Source: Hericium rajendrae (taxonomy: Eukaryota > Basidiomycota > Agaricomycetes > Russulales > Hericiaceae). From it: 64,000 nucleotides of DNA. Location of the stretch: NCBI GenBank assembly GCA_033439255.1, contig CM065884.1, positions 992,001 through 1,056,000 on the forward strand, written 5' to 3'. Position 1 is the stretch's first letter. Every line of letters begins with the position of its first letter. Under the pieces are notes generated by a model that ran no database searches, had not been told where the DNA came from, and saw nothing but the letters and a program-made list of their open reading frames with translations. A program made the position numbers and the translations under genes. Positions 23,201-33,345 of this stretch are shown here, piece by piece.

Positions 23201-26200
23201 ATTTGACCAATTGTTAAACTTGATATTGCAACATAATCAAACCAGCAAAAGAACAAATCAATATAAATTTTATTACACATTATATAACAATAATACAAAA
23301 TATATAAACTAACTAATCAAACTATACAAGCAATTATATATATAGATATAATCTAGATAGAGTACAGCAAGATTTTAAATTAAGATAAGATAAGAAAGAT
23401 AAGATAAGATAATAATAAAAGATAAGATAAAAAAGATAAGATAATAATAAAAGATAAGATAAAAAAGATAAGACAACAAAAAAACATACCAAGACAATAA
23501 AAAGCGAAAATAAACTACACATATAAAAACATCAGGCTAACAAATATAACAAAGATAAGAAAACTTCTCTAAAAGTCCTACTATCACTACAAAAAAGCGA
23601 AATTAACTAAAAAGATAAGAACATGAGTAGTAGAAACATAAGAAACATAAGAGACTTTACCTTAGAGGCTAAGAAGACAAGAGCAAGCAGTAAGCAAAGG
23701 TCATAAAAGCGGGAGATGGTGGGGGTTAAAGAGAGAGAGAGGACGCGCGTCGCGCATGCCTTATATAGGCGTTGCGAGCGGGGCCCGAAACGTGGCTGCC
23801 GAGCGCCGGGCCGAAGGTTGCCGGGCTCCGCAACAGAGGCTAAGTGCCAGATCCGAGTAAGTTGTCTTCGCTGGCCTGTGGCCTACGGTATATTATCTAC
23901 GATCGTTTCTCATGGGATATTGTTTTATGTACATTCTATAATATCTGTCTTTTTTTCTGATTTAAAATCGATTTATTCGATTTGTTGTGCTCGAAAGAAC
24001 TTAGCCGCGCAAGTCGAGTCCTCGCTGAAGCGCGACGCGCGCTTTCCACCTCATCACTTTCTCGTCTCTCGTCTCCAACCCCGTACTCCCTCTCCACACA
24101 CTCGACGGTTCGCATCGCCTCGCAGTCAGGAGGGTTGAGAGCCGAGCTGAGGGCCTTCAGGTAAGTAAGCACGGTCTCCCTTATCGTTGTACCATGCTAA
24201 TAAAACGAGTATCGCTCGTGCTCTGCACGAGTGATACTCGTTTTCTTTTATTTCTCTGCCTTCGGGCCAGTCACCTCCCCCGCACGACACGCTTCGATAC
24301 CCCGCGCCAACGCTCACCACACCCCACCTGCCCCATCCCCTCGACAATGCGGACGACGACGTCGTCGAGTCTCGTTGCCACGGCAACGAGACTCGTTCAG
24401 CGCGCCTCGCTCCGCCTCCTGCGCATCGCCGCGTAGCTCCAACAGCCCGCGCCCACCGTCCTGCTCACCCCGTCGCCGTCGCCGTCTCCCCGCAGTCGCC
24501 GCCGTCATTTCCACACCCCACCGCATCCCGTCGCCATCCTCGCGCCCCCGCCACATCCGACACGTCACCGGCGCCGTGCGTCGCTGCAACGCCCGCATAC
24601 GGCTGCCAGTGCACCCGCGTCCGCACCGGTTTGCCCGCGCACGGCCCCATAGGTGCACGGGCAGCCCTGCACGTCCGCGCCAGCGCACGAACGAACGGAC
24701 ACGGCCCCGCGACCATGCCCGCGCCCCTTGTACGGTCAGGGCCGCGCACGCACGACCGTAGCCACGAACGGACTGCGAGCGCGTTGGCAGGACCTCGCGC
24801 ACGTAGGCCGCCGCAGCCCGACGCTTCGCGCACACCCCACGGGCCTCGTGCGCCCACCGCGTGCCTTGCGCCGTCGCGCGGCCTGCCGACGTCTCGCACA
24901 CGCCCGCCGCGCATCGCACGTCCCCAGCACCTCGCCTTTGGCGCGCGGGCCCGCCACGTCGCGCACGGGCTCTGCCACGTCGCGCACGTCCCGTACTCCC
25001 GCCTCCCGTGCCTCGCACACGGGCCCGCTGCCGGCCCGCGCCTCGCGCCGCCTTCGACGCGCCGCGCTGGCCTCCATGCCTCGCGCGCGCACCCCGCTGC
25101 CCCGAGTGCCGCGCCTCTAACTGCCCCCGACATCTCGCCGCCCCTCGCTCTCCCTCCCTCCGTGCGCCTCTCGCACGGGCCCGCCGCTCTTCGCGCCCGA
25201 CTGCCGCGCCGCGCCGCCCCTCGTGGGTGTGCACTTGTCGCACTCCATCAGTGCGCTTGTCCCTGTGCGCGGCCCTACTTGTACATGCCGTGCATGCCTG
25301 CGGTATCTGTACAGTACTTGTTCTGTAGTAGAGGTATACAGAATATAATTAAATTTTGACTTTGAATATTTTGCATCTAAGTATCTGGGTGACTTGACAT
25401 AGTACTAGTAGTACTAATAGTACTAATAGTACTCATAGCTCACCTTACTCAGTATGATAGTACTATATATTTCAAACTGCTGGCTATGAAAGCTATAGTA
25501 AGACTATATAACTGACACTGATAGCTATGAAAGCTATGAAAGCTCTGATAGCTCTACATAGCTGGATAAGCAAACTACATAGCTCTGATAGCTCAATAAT
25601 AGCACCTATAACTTAACCTGCAGCTATATAAAATACCATTTTTTCAGATGCAGCCTGGATTGCACGCCAGCCCCAACCATCGTAGATGTCGGTCATGCGC
25701 TTGTGGGGATCTGCAAATGCGTCAAGTCCGTGCTGAGGCACCGGAGTGGGCGGAACAGGCCCCGGCTCGTCGCCGTCACCCCTCCAATGCTGAAACTCTT
25801 CATACTTACCAGGGCGCAGCAGGTAGCGTTGGATCATCGATATCAAGGGCGCCATCGGCAGTACCTTGACTGGAGTCCGCTTGATGCGCCCGTTGCTGAG
25901 AGTCTTGCTCGTGTAGAGAATGCCAGAGCAATTAAGCTGCATACAGTCCGGAGATTCCAAGTCAGCAAGCTCAGAAGGGTGGTGTCGAAACCAGCAGACG
26001 TCGCAGACGAAATAGTATACAATATATGCATCCGGATCCAGACGAAGGCGGCGCTCGACTGTCCGCAAAGTCTTCGCCATAGTCTCAAGACCCAAGATCT
26101 CGAGCCCAGTTTGTCGTTGCACAGAAAGGAGAGTCTCGTACTGAGACTCCAGGTAAAGTTGAACTGAGGAGTGTGTTGCTCCATGGAAAACGGCCTGTAG

Positions 26201-27394
26201 GAATGCCACGATATATATATTTCTGAGAAGCGGGGACTCGGAGAATGCTGGCGGCATTTCATCGTCCATGGCATCATCAGGATCAGCGGGGTCGTTGTCA
26301 AAGATGTCTTCGCGCGTCTGGAAGAGCGGGTCGGCTTCGAGATCGGGCGCATCAAGGTCATCGTCTTCTAGCTCGCCCTCGTTGTCAGAACAAGGCGGCG
26401 GTGTTGCATCGTCTCGCAAATCGTCCCAGAACTCTGTGAGCTCAAGACCATCCTCATCATAGAGGGAGTATGCTGGCGAGGATGGGGGCGACGGTAAACA
26501 TTGACCATCCAATGAGTTGCCGAGAAATTCGTCGCCTGAGCCATTGAGAGCGCCGTCGTCTACGAAGCCATAAAGATCCTCATCTGCGCCATAGAGATCC
26601 TCATCTGAGGCGTAAAGATCATCGTCTGAGGCATAAAGAGCATCGTCTGAGGCATAAAGAGCATCATCTATGTGGTCAAAAGTGTCGCCTAAGCCATAGA
26701 TGAAGTTGTCCGAGGCATAGGTAATGTCGCCATAGGCAACGCCGTCTAAGCCAAGGGTGTTGTCCAAGTCGTCCGAGTCAACAGCCTGAGCATCAACGGC
26801 ATAATCGTCATCTTCTCTAAAGAAGTCGGTCCCTGTCAGCGAAGGGGCAGGCGAGGAGGATGGCGGGGGGGTATCAAAGTAGTCAGAGCTCATCGGAGCA
26901 GCCTGCGAGCAAGGCGACCTGGTATGATTGTTGTCCGAGAATGAAACCGCCCACAGTTCCATCTGAGAAGCTTGAAAACGACAACAGATCACTGTGAATG
27001 GGTAAGTACCGCATGATGAGAAGAGCAACTGACCGGCACAAGCATCACCCGTATCATCTGCATCAGACGAAACATAGCCAAAGTCTAATTCTGCCGCTCC
27101 ATGAGAAAGAGGAAGCAGTATATATGGAGCACACGTACCTTTACGACGGCGCTTCACAGGAGAACTTGATTCGGGCGACGAAGAATCCTTGTCGTACACA
27201 CGTTTCATCTGACCCAGGTATTCTTGGCCAAATGGAACCGAGCTGGTCGATGGCACCGAAGCAGTCGACGGCTTGGGGGACCACGGCATTGGGGGATTTT
27301 TTGAGACATGATCATAAATGGTGCGCCTTGGCTGGCGAAGGCGAGGCTTATGCCTAGAACAAGGCCCACACGGACAGAACTGAAGAGGGCCCAT
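20201..27394 (-). CDS. CACTA/Plavaka-type (Tnp2-like) transposase, interrupted by a nested insert
   Basis: This multi-exon DDE-type transposase should cut and paste the element. The start at 27394 gives MGPLQFCPCGPCSRH. A long acidic N-terminus has tandem YASDD-type repeats, then RMTDIYDGWGWRAIQA. Family blocks continue below 22885: GLQRRRGGEWGVEDVDIKEL, CGLVFMLNIDW, YSTGAVYVSICNNPRTKRF, ACVIPGPTEPSLEQLNYVLE, SDLPASRKSGGLRGHTTKKF, GVRWSILDILPGW with SPIDFMHAIFL, and YAWWLFGPERNNG with NTNGHTGGELEATLMRSW. The last exon ends in FWEEADA at 20201. Aspartates in the LNIDW, SDLPASRK and IDFMH blocks and the glutamate in GGELE are candidate catalytic residues. Apart from the 2.8-kb insert at 22886-25650, which falls in a conserved coding block, I see no obvious damage, but the insert probably inactivates the gene. 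Confidence 0.85.
23382..23474. repeat. GATAA microsatellite-like array
   Basis: About a dozen AGATAAGATAA units alternate with short A-runs inside the AT-rich half of the nested insert. Each unit is also a GATA-factor site, though the pattern may simply be slippage. Confidence 0.75.
24202..24244. repeat. 20-bp stem hairpin
   Basis: The arm AAAACGAGTATCGCTCGTGC is followed by a 3-base loop (TCT) and a second arm complementary at 19 of 20 positions, the odd pair being a G-T wobble. It lies inside the nested insert. No T-run suggests a pol III terminator. Confidence 0.8.
24366..24395. repeat. 14-bp perfect hairpin
   Basis: CGAGTCTCGTTGCC pairs perfectly with GGCAACGAGACTCG around a 2-base loop. 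The palindrome GACGACGTCGTC directly precedes it. It lies 120 bp beyond the first hairpin of the nested insert; the arms share ACGAG with that hairpin. Confidence 0.8.
26566..26670 (-). repeat. 21-bp tandem repeat in transposase N-terminus
   Basis: About five head-to-tail copies encode the acidic heptad LYASDDA, LYASDDD, LYASDED, LYGADED on the minus strand. Copies differ by a few bases, so the array is diverging. Acidic N-terminal repeats may act in protein contacts; this is inference. Confidence 0.75.
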
Positions 27395-27667
27395 GGTGTC
27401 TTATAACATCGGACAATATGTCCCTTTAAATTTTCGAAACGAACGTTGACGGAGGGGACAAGGGCGCATATAGTCGCCTCCCGCTTAGAAAGATGAAGGA
27501 AGGGGGAGCAAGACGCGACTTAGTCAAATTCGCGTCGACGCGCTTCAGTCATGCGTATGTACAGGCTCTACACGTGAGCTCAGACAGGGGGGTCCAGGTC
27601 CCGACCGGATATTCCCCCGATACTCCAGGATATCACCTATATCCAGCCAATACCCTGCTCGCATATT

Positions 27668-27685
27668 GGGGGTCGACGCGCAGTG
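27668..27685 (+). repeat. right terminal inverted repeat
   Basis: GGGGGTCGACGCGCAGTG is the exact reverse complement of 17802-17819. Confidence 0.95.
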
Positions 27686-27739
27686 AAGGATGACACGCTT
27701 TCCCAGAGTGGTAGACCTACGGGTCTCAATATTTATTTT
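27686..27739 (+). ncRNA. U6: U6 snRNA gene, 3' part of the split copy
   Basis: Sequence resumes with AAGGATGACACGCTTTCCC, the U6 intramolecular stem-loop side. It continues through AGACCTACGGGTCT, a short hairpin, to the AATATTTATTTT tail. It matches the same part of the intact gene at 45110-45229. Without the promoter side it cannot be expressed as U6. Confidence 0.92.
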
Positions 27740-27987
27740 GCTTTTTGTCTCTTTCTATCAACGGCTATCATCTATTCGTGCTACTGAGCTCATGAGGGTC
27801 AGTGCAGTGCATTCATCGTGAACTGAAGACTCTCATCCGACATCCCCAGTCATTGTCGATATGTACGCAATGTCAATCAATAGTGGATCTTGGTGAGTAC
27901 TCGTTGATTATGCACAGGATTCAACGGTCATACCGTGGACTGTTAATATTCTATCCGTGGTTACTTAGTCGACATCGTGGGTTTACA

Positions 27988-29094
27988 TTATTTTTCTTCT
28001 TTCTCCAGGCCGTTGACCTCGACGGGTATCTCCAGACTCACCAGATCCTGCCGCTTTTGCTGCTCTCGATACCGCTTTCTATCATCCTTGCTCATGCTCC
28101 ATGGCACACGAGCATACTTTGCGTGATTAGGCTCGACCTGTTGCCATGTCTCTTCGCACCAAAATGCAAGGTCTCTGGTGAATACGGGCTCAGGGTAGAT
28201 CCTCTTGACTACGCTGTGAAGGTCTTCAGCACTCTTCATACCGGCATTGATGATGAATTCGGTCTCCATGTATGTATATCCAGCTGCCATGGTCGGCACA
28301 GTCGTCACTCAAAAACACACAGAAAGGACACAGAATCCGAACGTACCAGCCGTGAAGAGTCTCATTTCCGTGCAATATTCGTGTATCTCTTCGCAATGAA
28401 TGCGCTTGAGCTTGGGATCAGGAAGCTTCTCTTCGATGATCTCGCGAAATTCGATGCCTTCAATGACCTCCTGGAATTGACAGTCGTGCGTTTCCACTTC
28501 GTTAAAATTAACAAGAACAAGGCGATCGCCTTTCACAACCGTATGCTTGGTCGAAATATTGTTGTAGTTAAGGTGCGTCTTGAGATGAAATCAGGCCAAG
28601 GCTAGTCCAAGTTGAACTCTAGAACGGCATTAGCAGACGCTCAAAGATATGAGTATAGGCATGTACCGGTAACTCTTCATATCATCATATCGGATATTGT
28701 CTCCACAATCCTCCAGTAATATGCATGTCCAACTGTTTCCCCAGAGATCCTCTCCCTTATAAAAACCAAGGAAGTCCGGTACCAATTTGCCCTGCAATTC
28801 CTTCAAATCCTGAACGTAGCGAATGGCCTCTTTCTCGCGTCTCTTCAGAGCGTCACGACTCGCTCCTGCACATACTGACGCGAATTTCAGGATGACGGTT
28901 GCCGGATCACTTGGCGATTCGGGTGTGAGCTTGCAACGGTAGACGCGACGAGAGTTGAGGCGAAAATCTTCGAGTCTGACTTTATAACTACGCCCTGGAT
29001 TCTTGTATTCATCCGGAGCGACTCTTGGAAGTGTGAATGTGCGTAAATCCTCTGGTGCGGATGCAGACGCAGTGATTGTAACATGGGTCGACAT
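27988..29094 (-). pseudogene. kinase-like protein, copy A (degenerate catalytic motifs, in-frame stop)
   Basis: Resembles fungal protein kinase-like/phosphotransferase proteins. The start at 29094 gives MSTHVTITASASAPEDL. Exon 1 has an N-lobe (ATVILKFAS with the beta-3 Lys; EKEAIRYVQDLKELQG as helix C; TCILLEDCGDNI as hinge). The next exon has THLNYNNISTKHTVV where HxDxxxxN is expected and LVLVNFN where a DF(G) is expected. The last exon ends VEVNGLEKEEK (stop at 27988-27990). Just before the catalytic loop the paralogue reads LVLAQFHLK, while this copy has TGA at the Gln position. Unless a downstream acceptor is used, it cannot make the full protein. Paralogue: 34884-36024. Confidence 0.7.
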
Positions 29095-29360
29095 GGTCTG
29101 TACGGTGCTACGGATGTCGATGAGTGATGGGTTGCTGAACTTGCCGAAAAGCACGCAGGTTGTATGATTAATGAGGGCGTCAAGTCATGACCCTGTCGAG
29201 TAGGGCTGGTAGTCATTGAAAGGCGTAACGAACAGACTGGACAGCCCACTAGAGCACTTTCATGTACATCATAGGAATGCACGGATGCAACGAGGTGAAA
29301 AGCGAGCGTAAGGCCCGTCTATTAGTTGAGAATTAAGAAGCCTTAGAGATAATAGATAAA

Positions 29361-30579
29361 CTACTTTTTACCCCGCAAAATTTTCCTCTTCGAAGTCTTG
29401 GCCTCCTTGTCGAACCGAGTCCTCTTCCTCTGTCGAGGCCCTTCATCCTCCAGCCCTTCCATCTGATCTCTACCTCTCGTCCTTGACCTCGCCAGCGCGC
29501 CCTCCTTCCTTCCCTTGGACCTCAGCGCTTCATATCCATCCCCAACACCACCAGGACCGCTCCTCCTGCCCACGCTCCGCAAAACATCCGCGAACTCATC
29601 TTCCAAACCGCCCCCTCTCCGCTTCCCGCTAATTCCGCCCACACCACCAAGCGCAATGTCCTCCTCGTCCTTGCGCCGGCGTTTCTCGTCCTTCTTCTTC
29701 ATCACGAGACGCGTCATGTTCTCCTCCTCGAACTCCGTCATGCGCTGGATATCGCGCGCGCGAGCGCTTTGATGCGAGGGCGCCGAGCCAAGGCCAGACA
29801 CGGACTCGATATACGGCCGAGAGGGATCCAAGTGCGCGAGCGAGGTCAGTGCGACCGGCACGGGCAGGGGCCGCTCGCGCTTGCCCTTCTTTGGCTCGGT
29901 GTACGGCATCGGTGCGAGCTTCGGCGGGCGGTAGATGCCGTCCTTGGCCTGCCTTTCATCCTCTTCATCCTCGTCTTCATCGTCGCCGCCAACGAGATTT
30001 TGGGGATTGGGGCGGAAGGCCAGAGGATCTGCGAAGCATGGTGTACGTCAGGTGATTGTGTCGTGTGACATTTGGTGGAGCGCTCTCACCGTTCATGACG
30101 TTTTCGGAAGCGGCAGCAGTGTCGTCTGCGACCCGCACAAGTTTGTCGATCTGATAGCGCATTCTTCCCTCGAGGACCTTGATTTTCTCGAGCACGAGGC
30201 GGCGCTCGACTGTGCTGTCGACGAAGTCGCCGGCCGCTGCACCGCGTACGGTCCGCTCTGTAGAGCTAAATGGCAGGGACGGCGGCGAGCGTTCGTCGAG
30301 CGTGTGACCGAGAACGCGATGAGAATTCAGGAGGACGAGAGATTGCATGTATGAGAGAAGCATTTGTTGCTTGAGAGAAAGAAGTGAAATGCCGTCCTTG
30401 AAGTCGAGATCTGGAGAATTCGCTTCTCTGTAGGAGTTGCTGAGACATTATATCAAGGAAAGAGGACAAAGGGCTGACTTCGCAATGACGGACTTCACCA
30501 ACTCGCGGACAGATGACATGCCCTGAGTCATTTCTCCCATGAGATCGCAAAACGCCTGCTCGTTGGATTCGGCTTCCAT
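29361..30579 (-). CDS. LCP5: neuroguidin/Lcp5-family U3 snoRNP protein
   Basis: A Sas10/Utp3/Lcp5-family nucleolar protein of the SSU processome, required for 18S rRNA maturation. Three exons give about 365 residues. Exon 1 runs from 30579 (MEAESNEQAFCDLMGEMTQG) to KSVIAK. Exon 2 has DLDFKDGISLLSLKQQMLLS, the diagnostic start of the Sas10/Lcp5 domain, then YMQSLVLLNSH and VLEKIKVLEGRMRYQIDKLV. Exon 3 begins DPLAFRPNPQNLVGG, is acidic, then reads GIYRPPKLAPMPYTEPKKGK, and ends in a basic tail KTSKRKILRGKK at 29361. The PNPQNL and PPKLAP motifs are typical of neuroguidin. Introns are short and canonical. Confidence 0.92.
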
Positions 30580-31175
30580 CGTGTGTGAGACCTGTATATG
30601 AGAAGAAAGAAAAGGCTGTCAGCATCCTCGCTAAATCAACCAGAGGGTAAGGTGAAAATTCAGTTAACGGTTTTCTAGGCCGCCGCCTCGACGAGGCGTA
30701 ATGCATAACATCGGAGAAATCTCAGAGCCCAGTGCGCTTCCTCATGAAAAGATGCGGGCTGAGAGGCAGAGACATACCTTCAATACCCCTAAACACCCGC
30801 AATACCTTCTGTTCTCTTCGAGAGCCTACAAAGCCAAGTCGTGTGGTTGTCGTTAGAAGAGGACGCAAAACTGATGCGGGGAACCGTTTGGCTCCACCGT
30901 GGCCAAACAAGACATAAATACGGACCCACGGGTGCCTCGTTTCTTGATACGTGCGTCTACCGTGCAGTGCGGCAGCCCTGCCTTCGACTCATTGTGATTC
31001 ACCCCATTGTGCTCACGGTCTGTGAGAACCAAGCGGCACTACAGGCCGACCGAACGTCAATGTTATCGCGCAGGTCCGTCGTCTCTCGATACCCCGAAGA
31101 AGTTATAAAGGCCGTGCAACGCCCACGATTGCGCCCTCACGAAGTTTCCCGTTCTCTTGCTTCTCCGCGGCAGGC
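30580..31175. other. intergenic, divergent promoter region LCP5 / T5orf172 gene
   Basis: LCP5 points left and the T5orf172 gene points right, so this 596-bp stretch must hold both promoters. I see no clear TATA box. Short open frames here look fortuitous. Confidence 0.5.
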
Positions 31176-32819
31176 ATGAGCGACCGCAAGTCCCCTCCTT
31201 CGAGACGCCGAGACGCGCGTGGTGAGCCGGTGCGCGACTTGGTCGAGAGCTTCGACGCGCTCGCGCTCGCGGGCAAGAAACCGCGGGTTAACAGTGGCGC
31301 AGGTGCACGCCAGGCTCGCGACCCCACGACGCCGACCCCTCCACAGAGACCATTCGTCGGGGGATTCTGCCGAGGAGCACCACCGCCCCACGCGATATAC
31401 CAGGCAAACGACAAGCCCCTTCCGCGTCCCCCGCAATTAGCCCCCGTCGGATACCCATACATCGATCCCAATCCTCGACCGCGCGATGATACCCAGGCGG
31501 CGCCCGGCGCACTCCCTACGCCTCCGCCCCCACAGCTCATGCGCATGCCCGTGCCCCAGCACACCCGGGGCCCACCTTCCCGGACGATGCATCACGCACT
31601 GGGCATGCCGCTGCCGCCTCCGCCTATCATATACCCCAACACACAGCCTGCCTTGGCACCTCCTACACCGACGCCTCCCAGCCGTCCACAATCTGACTCC
31701 GCTATTCCGTCCGCATCTTCCACAAGCACGGGCCAGACTCGCGCTCCTCGCACACCGCAACCGCCGAAACTCACCGCGCCAACGCTGCATCGGAGGACAC
31801 AGTCCAGTCCACCGCCTTCGCCCATCAGCAGTGTTAGTACCCGCACACCGGGGACGGTCCAGTGCAGCGGGGTCACAAATGCTGGAAAACGATGCACGCG
31901 GAAGTGCAAATCTAGTTTAGGCGCCGACGAGGATGTGTTCTGCCATCAGCATACCCAGTCGATGAATGCACAGATGACGATCTATGACAGAAAGTCCAAT
32001 ACGCACAAGATCAGTTTCTCAGGTGAGTCGTTTGCGGACGTAGTGCGGCAATGCTGTTTTCCATTTTCCGAAGGTAAGGACATGTCTAACCAAAGCGGGC
32101 TATGTAGATTGGATCCCGGAGTATCTGCAAGAGACGACCAAGGCTTCTCTGCGGTCGGAGATGGAGAAGTCCAGGTCTCCGCACGACGTTCCGGGATATA
32201 TCTACACATTCGAAATTCTTGGTATGCCTGCCCTCCCACATCCACTGGTCATCGCCACTCAGATTTTCCGTATCGACAGATGACACCACCCCAGGCCATG
32301 TGCACCTCAAAGTCGGCCGTGCGACGAACCTGAACAGACGAATGGACCAGTGGGGCAAGCAGTGCGGCTCGAAAGAGCAGCTTCTGCGCGGCTGGTGGCC
32401 GAGCGCGATTGAGACGGACGAGACAAGCTTCATGAAGGGGCGTATCCAGGCTGGCGACAAGGGCGCGTGGTGCCACCGCCTCGAACGTCTCGTGCACATC
32501 GAGCTGGCAGATTTGGCCACCAACCGGCCGTACTTGGATCCTACGTTCCCAAACAACGTCGTAGACCCTGCCAAGCCGTGAAGGGGACGCCAAAGAAGAG
32601 CGCGGGCAAACCGGATATCAAACGCTGTCCTGACTGTCAGTCATCCGATTTTTTGCTGATTGTTTGCGCGCTGACGGCAGTGCTGCAGGCAATACCGCGC
32701 ACCGAGAGATCTTCACGTTTGAGCGTGTCAAAGCAGGTCGATATAAAGGGAAGGAATGGGACCTTATTGTGAAACCAGTGATCGAGAAGTGGGGAGGGTA
32801 CGTCGAAGCGTATGTATAA
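31176..32819 (+). CDS. T5orf172 / Mug113-like (GIY-YIG superfamily) protein
   Basis: Fungal T5orf172 proteins (fission yeast mug113, meiotically up-regulated) carry a GIY-YIG-like nuclease fold of unknown role. The start at 31176 gives MSDRKSPPSRRR. A Pro-rich disordered region runs to about residue 220. A Cys/His cluster follows (CSGVTNAGKRCTRKC, FCHQH), then the domain: PGYIYTFEIL, VHLKVGRATNLNRRMDQW, HRLERLVHIELADLA. The C-terminal end, REIFTFERVKAGRYKGKEWD to GYVEAYV (stop 32817-32819), is conserved. The frame ends at TGA 32579-32581 after VVDPAKP, and the following VKGTPKK lies one base out of frame. This is a one-base disruption, perhaps a sequence error in the GGGG run. Confidence 0.8.
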
Positions 32820-33345
32820 CGGGCTGGTCGCCATGGTCGACTGGGCCAGGATTGTTTCTTGCTAATTGTCTCGCGCACACCATGTGCTGTATTGCATACC
32901 ACATTGTAACGCCTATACCTCTATTTGTCATTACATCCCCAGTTTTGTTATTGGCAGATCTGTATCATTCATCTCAACCAATCTCAAGGCGTCTGTCAGA
33001 GAATGGAGGTGGCCAATTGTTTCGCTTGATCGAGGAGACAAAGTCGCGTGAGCGCGTTGTTTGGGATTGTTGACGCGCGCCTGAACAGCCATTGTTCTTG
33101 TTCTTGTCTCCATTGTCCTCATCGTCCTCGCACGCCCTCAGGTACAAAGTCATTCCCTCTGAAACAACAATGGCCACATCTCGCTTTTTCTCCATCTGCC
33201 CATTGACCTGGTCGTCACTTTTATACCGGCCTCTCGCCTGTCGAGAGCTTCACCTTCTCCCCCAGACTTGATCGTCTTCACCTCACATCCACACACTCCT
33301 GCAACCTTCAATCGCTCAGTGCATCTACACTAATTTACATTTGCA
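32820..33345. promoter_or_regulatory. intergenic with TATA box of the cupredoxin-like gene
   Basis: TTTTATACC at 33218-33226 lies about 120 bp before the ATG at 33346 and is followed by a CT-rich leader (CTTCACCTTCTCCCCC), a usual fungal promoter layout. No gene is seen in the rest. Confidence 0.6.

Larger units (their letters stand above)
22886..25650. mobile_element. nested insertion with short inverted ends, unclassified
   Basis: The 2765-bp insert splits the transposase between AIQA and GLQRRRGG. Removing it together with one CA (22884-22885 or 25651-25652) restores a smooth conserved block. The left end is CATCTGAGAAAATTG; the right end read in reverse is CATCTGAAAAAATGG, matching at 13 of 15 positions. 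Both ends carry arrays of an AGCTAT/AGCTCTGATAG-like motif over 150-250 bp. The inside is a mosaic: AT-rich with GATAA repeats (about 22980-23660), mixed (23700-24250), then strongly GC-rich (24300-25260). No transposase is recognisable, so it looks non-autonomous. A 2-bp duplication and CATCTGA ends do not match a family I can name. Confidence 0.65.
17802..27685. mobile_element. CACTA/Plavaka-like DNA transposon inserted in U6
   Basis: This 9884-bp element is bounded by perfect 18-bp inverted repeats and carries a Tnp2-like transposase gene (minus strand) and an accessory gene (plus strand), converging tail to tail. Just inside both ends lie clusters of a GGATAT-type motif (GGCCGGATATATCC and CAGGATATCCG at left, ACCGGATATTCC and CCAGGATATC at right), typical subterminal binding sites. 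Flanks join as CTGCACA...AAGGATG against the intact U6 CTGCACAAGGATG, so only one base (A) is visibly shared; CACTA relatives usually duplicate 2-3 bp. Apart from the nested insert at 22886-25650 it looks complete. Perfect terminal repeats suggest a fairly recent arrival. Confidence 0.92.

Noticed and set aside
23382-23474. CRISPR-like array
   Set aside because: The GATAA repeats are short, without spacers of fixed length, and this is eukaryotic DNA.
24202-24395. Helitron 3' end suggested by hairpins
   Set aside because: No CTRR end follows either hairpin, no 5' TC end was seen, and the insert is bounded by inverted repeats with a CA duplication instead.
24314-25359. Long open frames on both strands (for example 309 codons minus, 242 codons plus) in the GC-rich part of the nested insert
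   Set aside because: All frames are open because the DNA is extremely GC-rich; the products are low-complexity Arg/Ala/Pro/His strings with no domain.
17802-27685. Kyakuja-Dileera-Zisupton element
   Set aside because: The transposase blocks (LNIDW, SDLPASRK, IDFMH) and CACTG ends fit the CACTA/Plavaka type, and no 8-bp target duplication is present.
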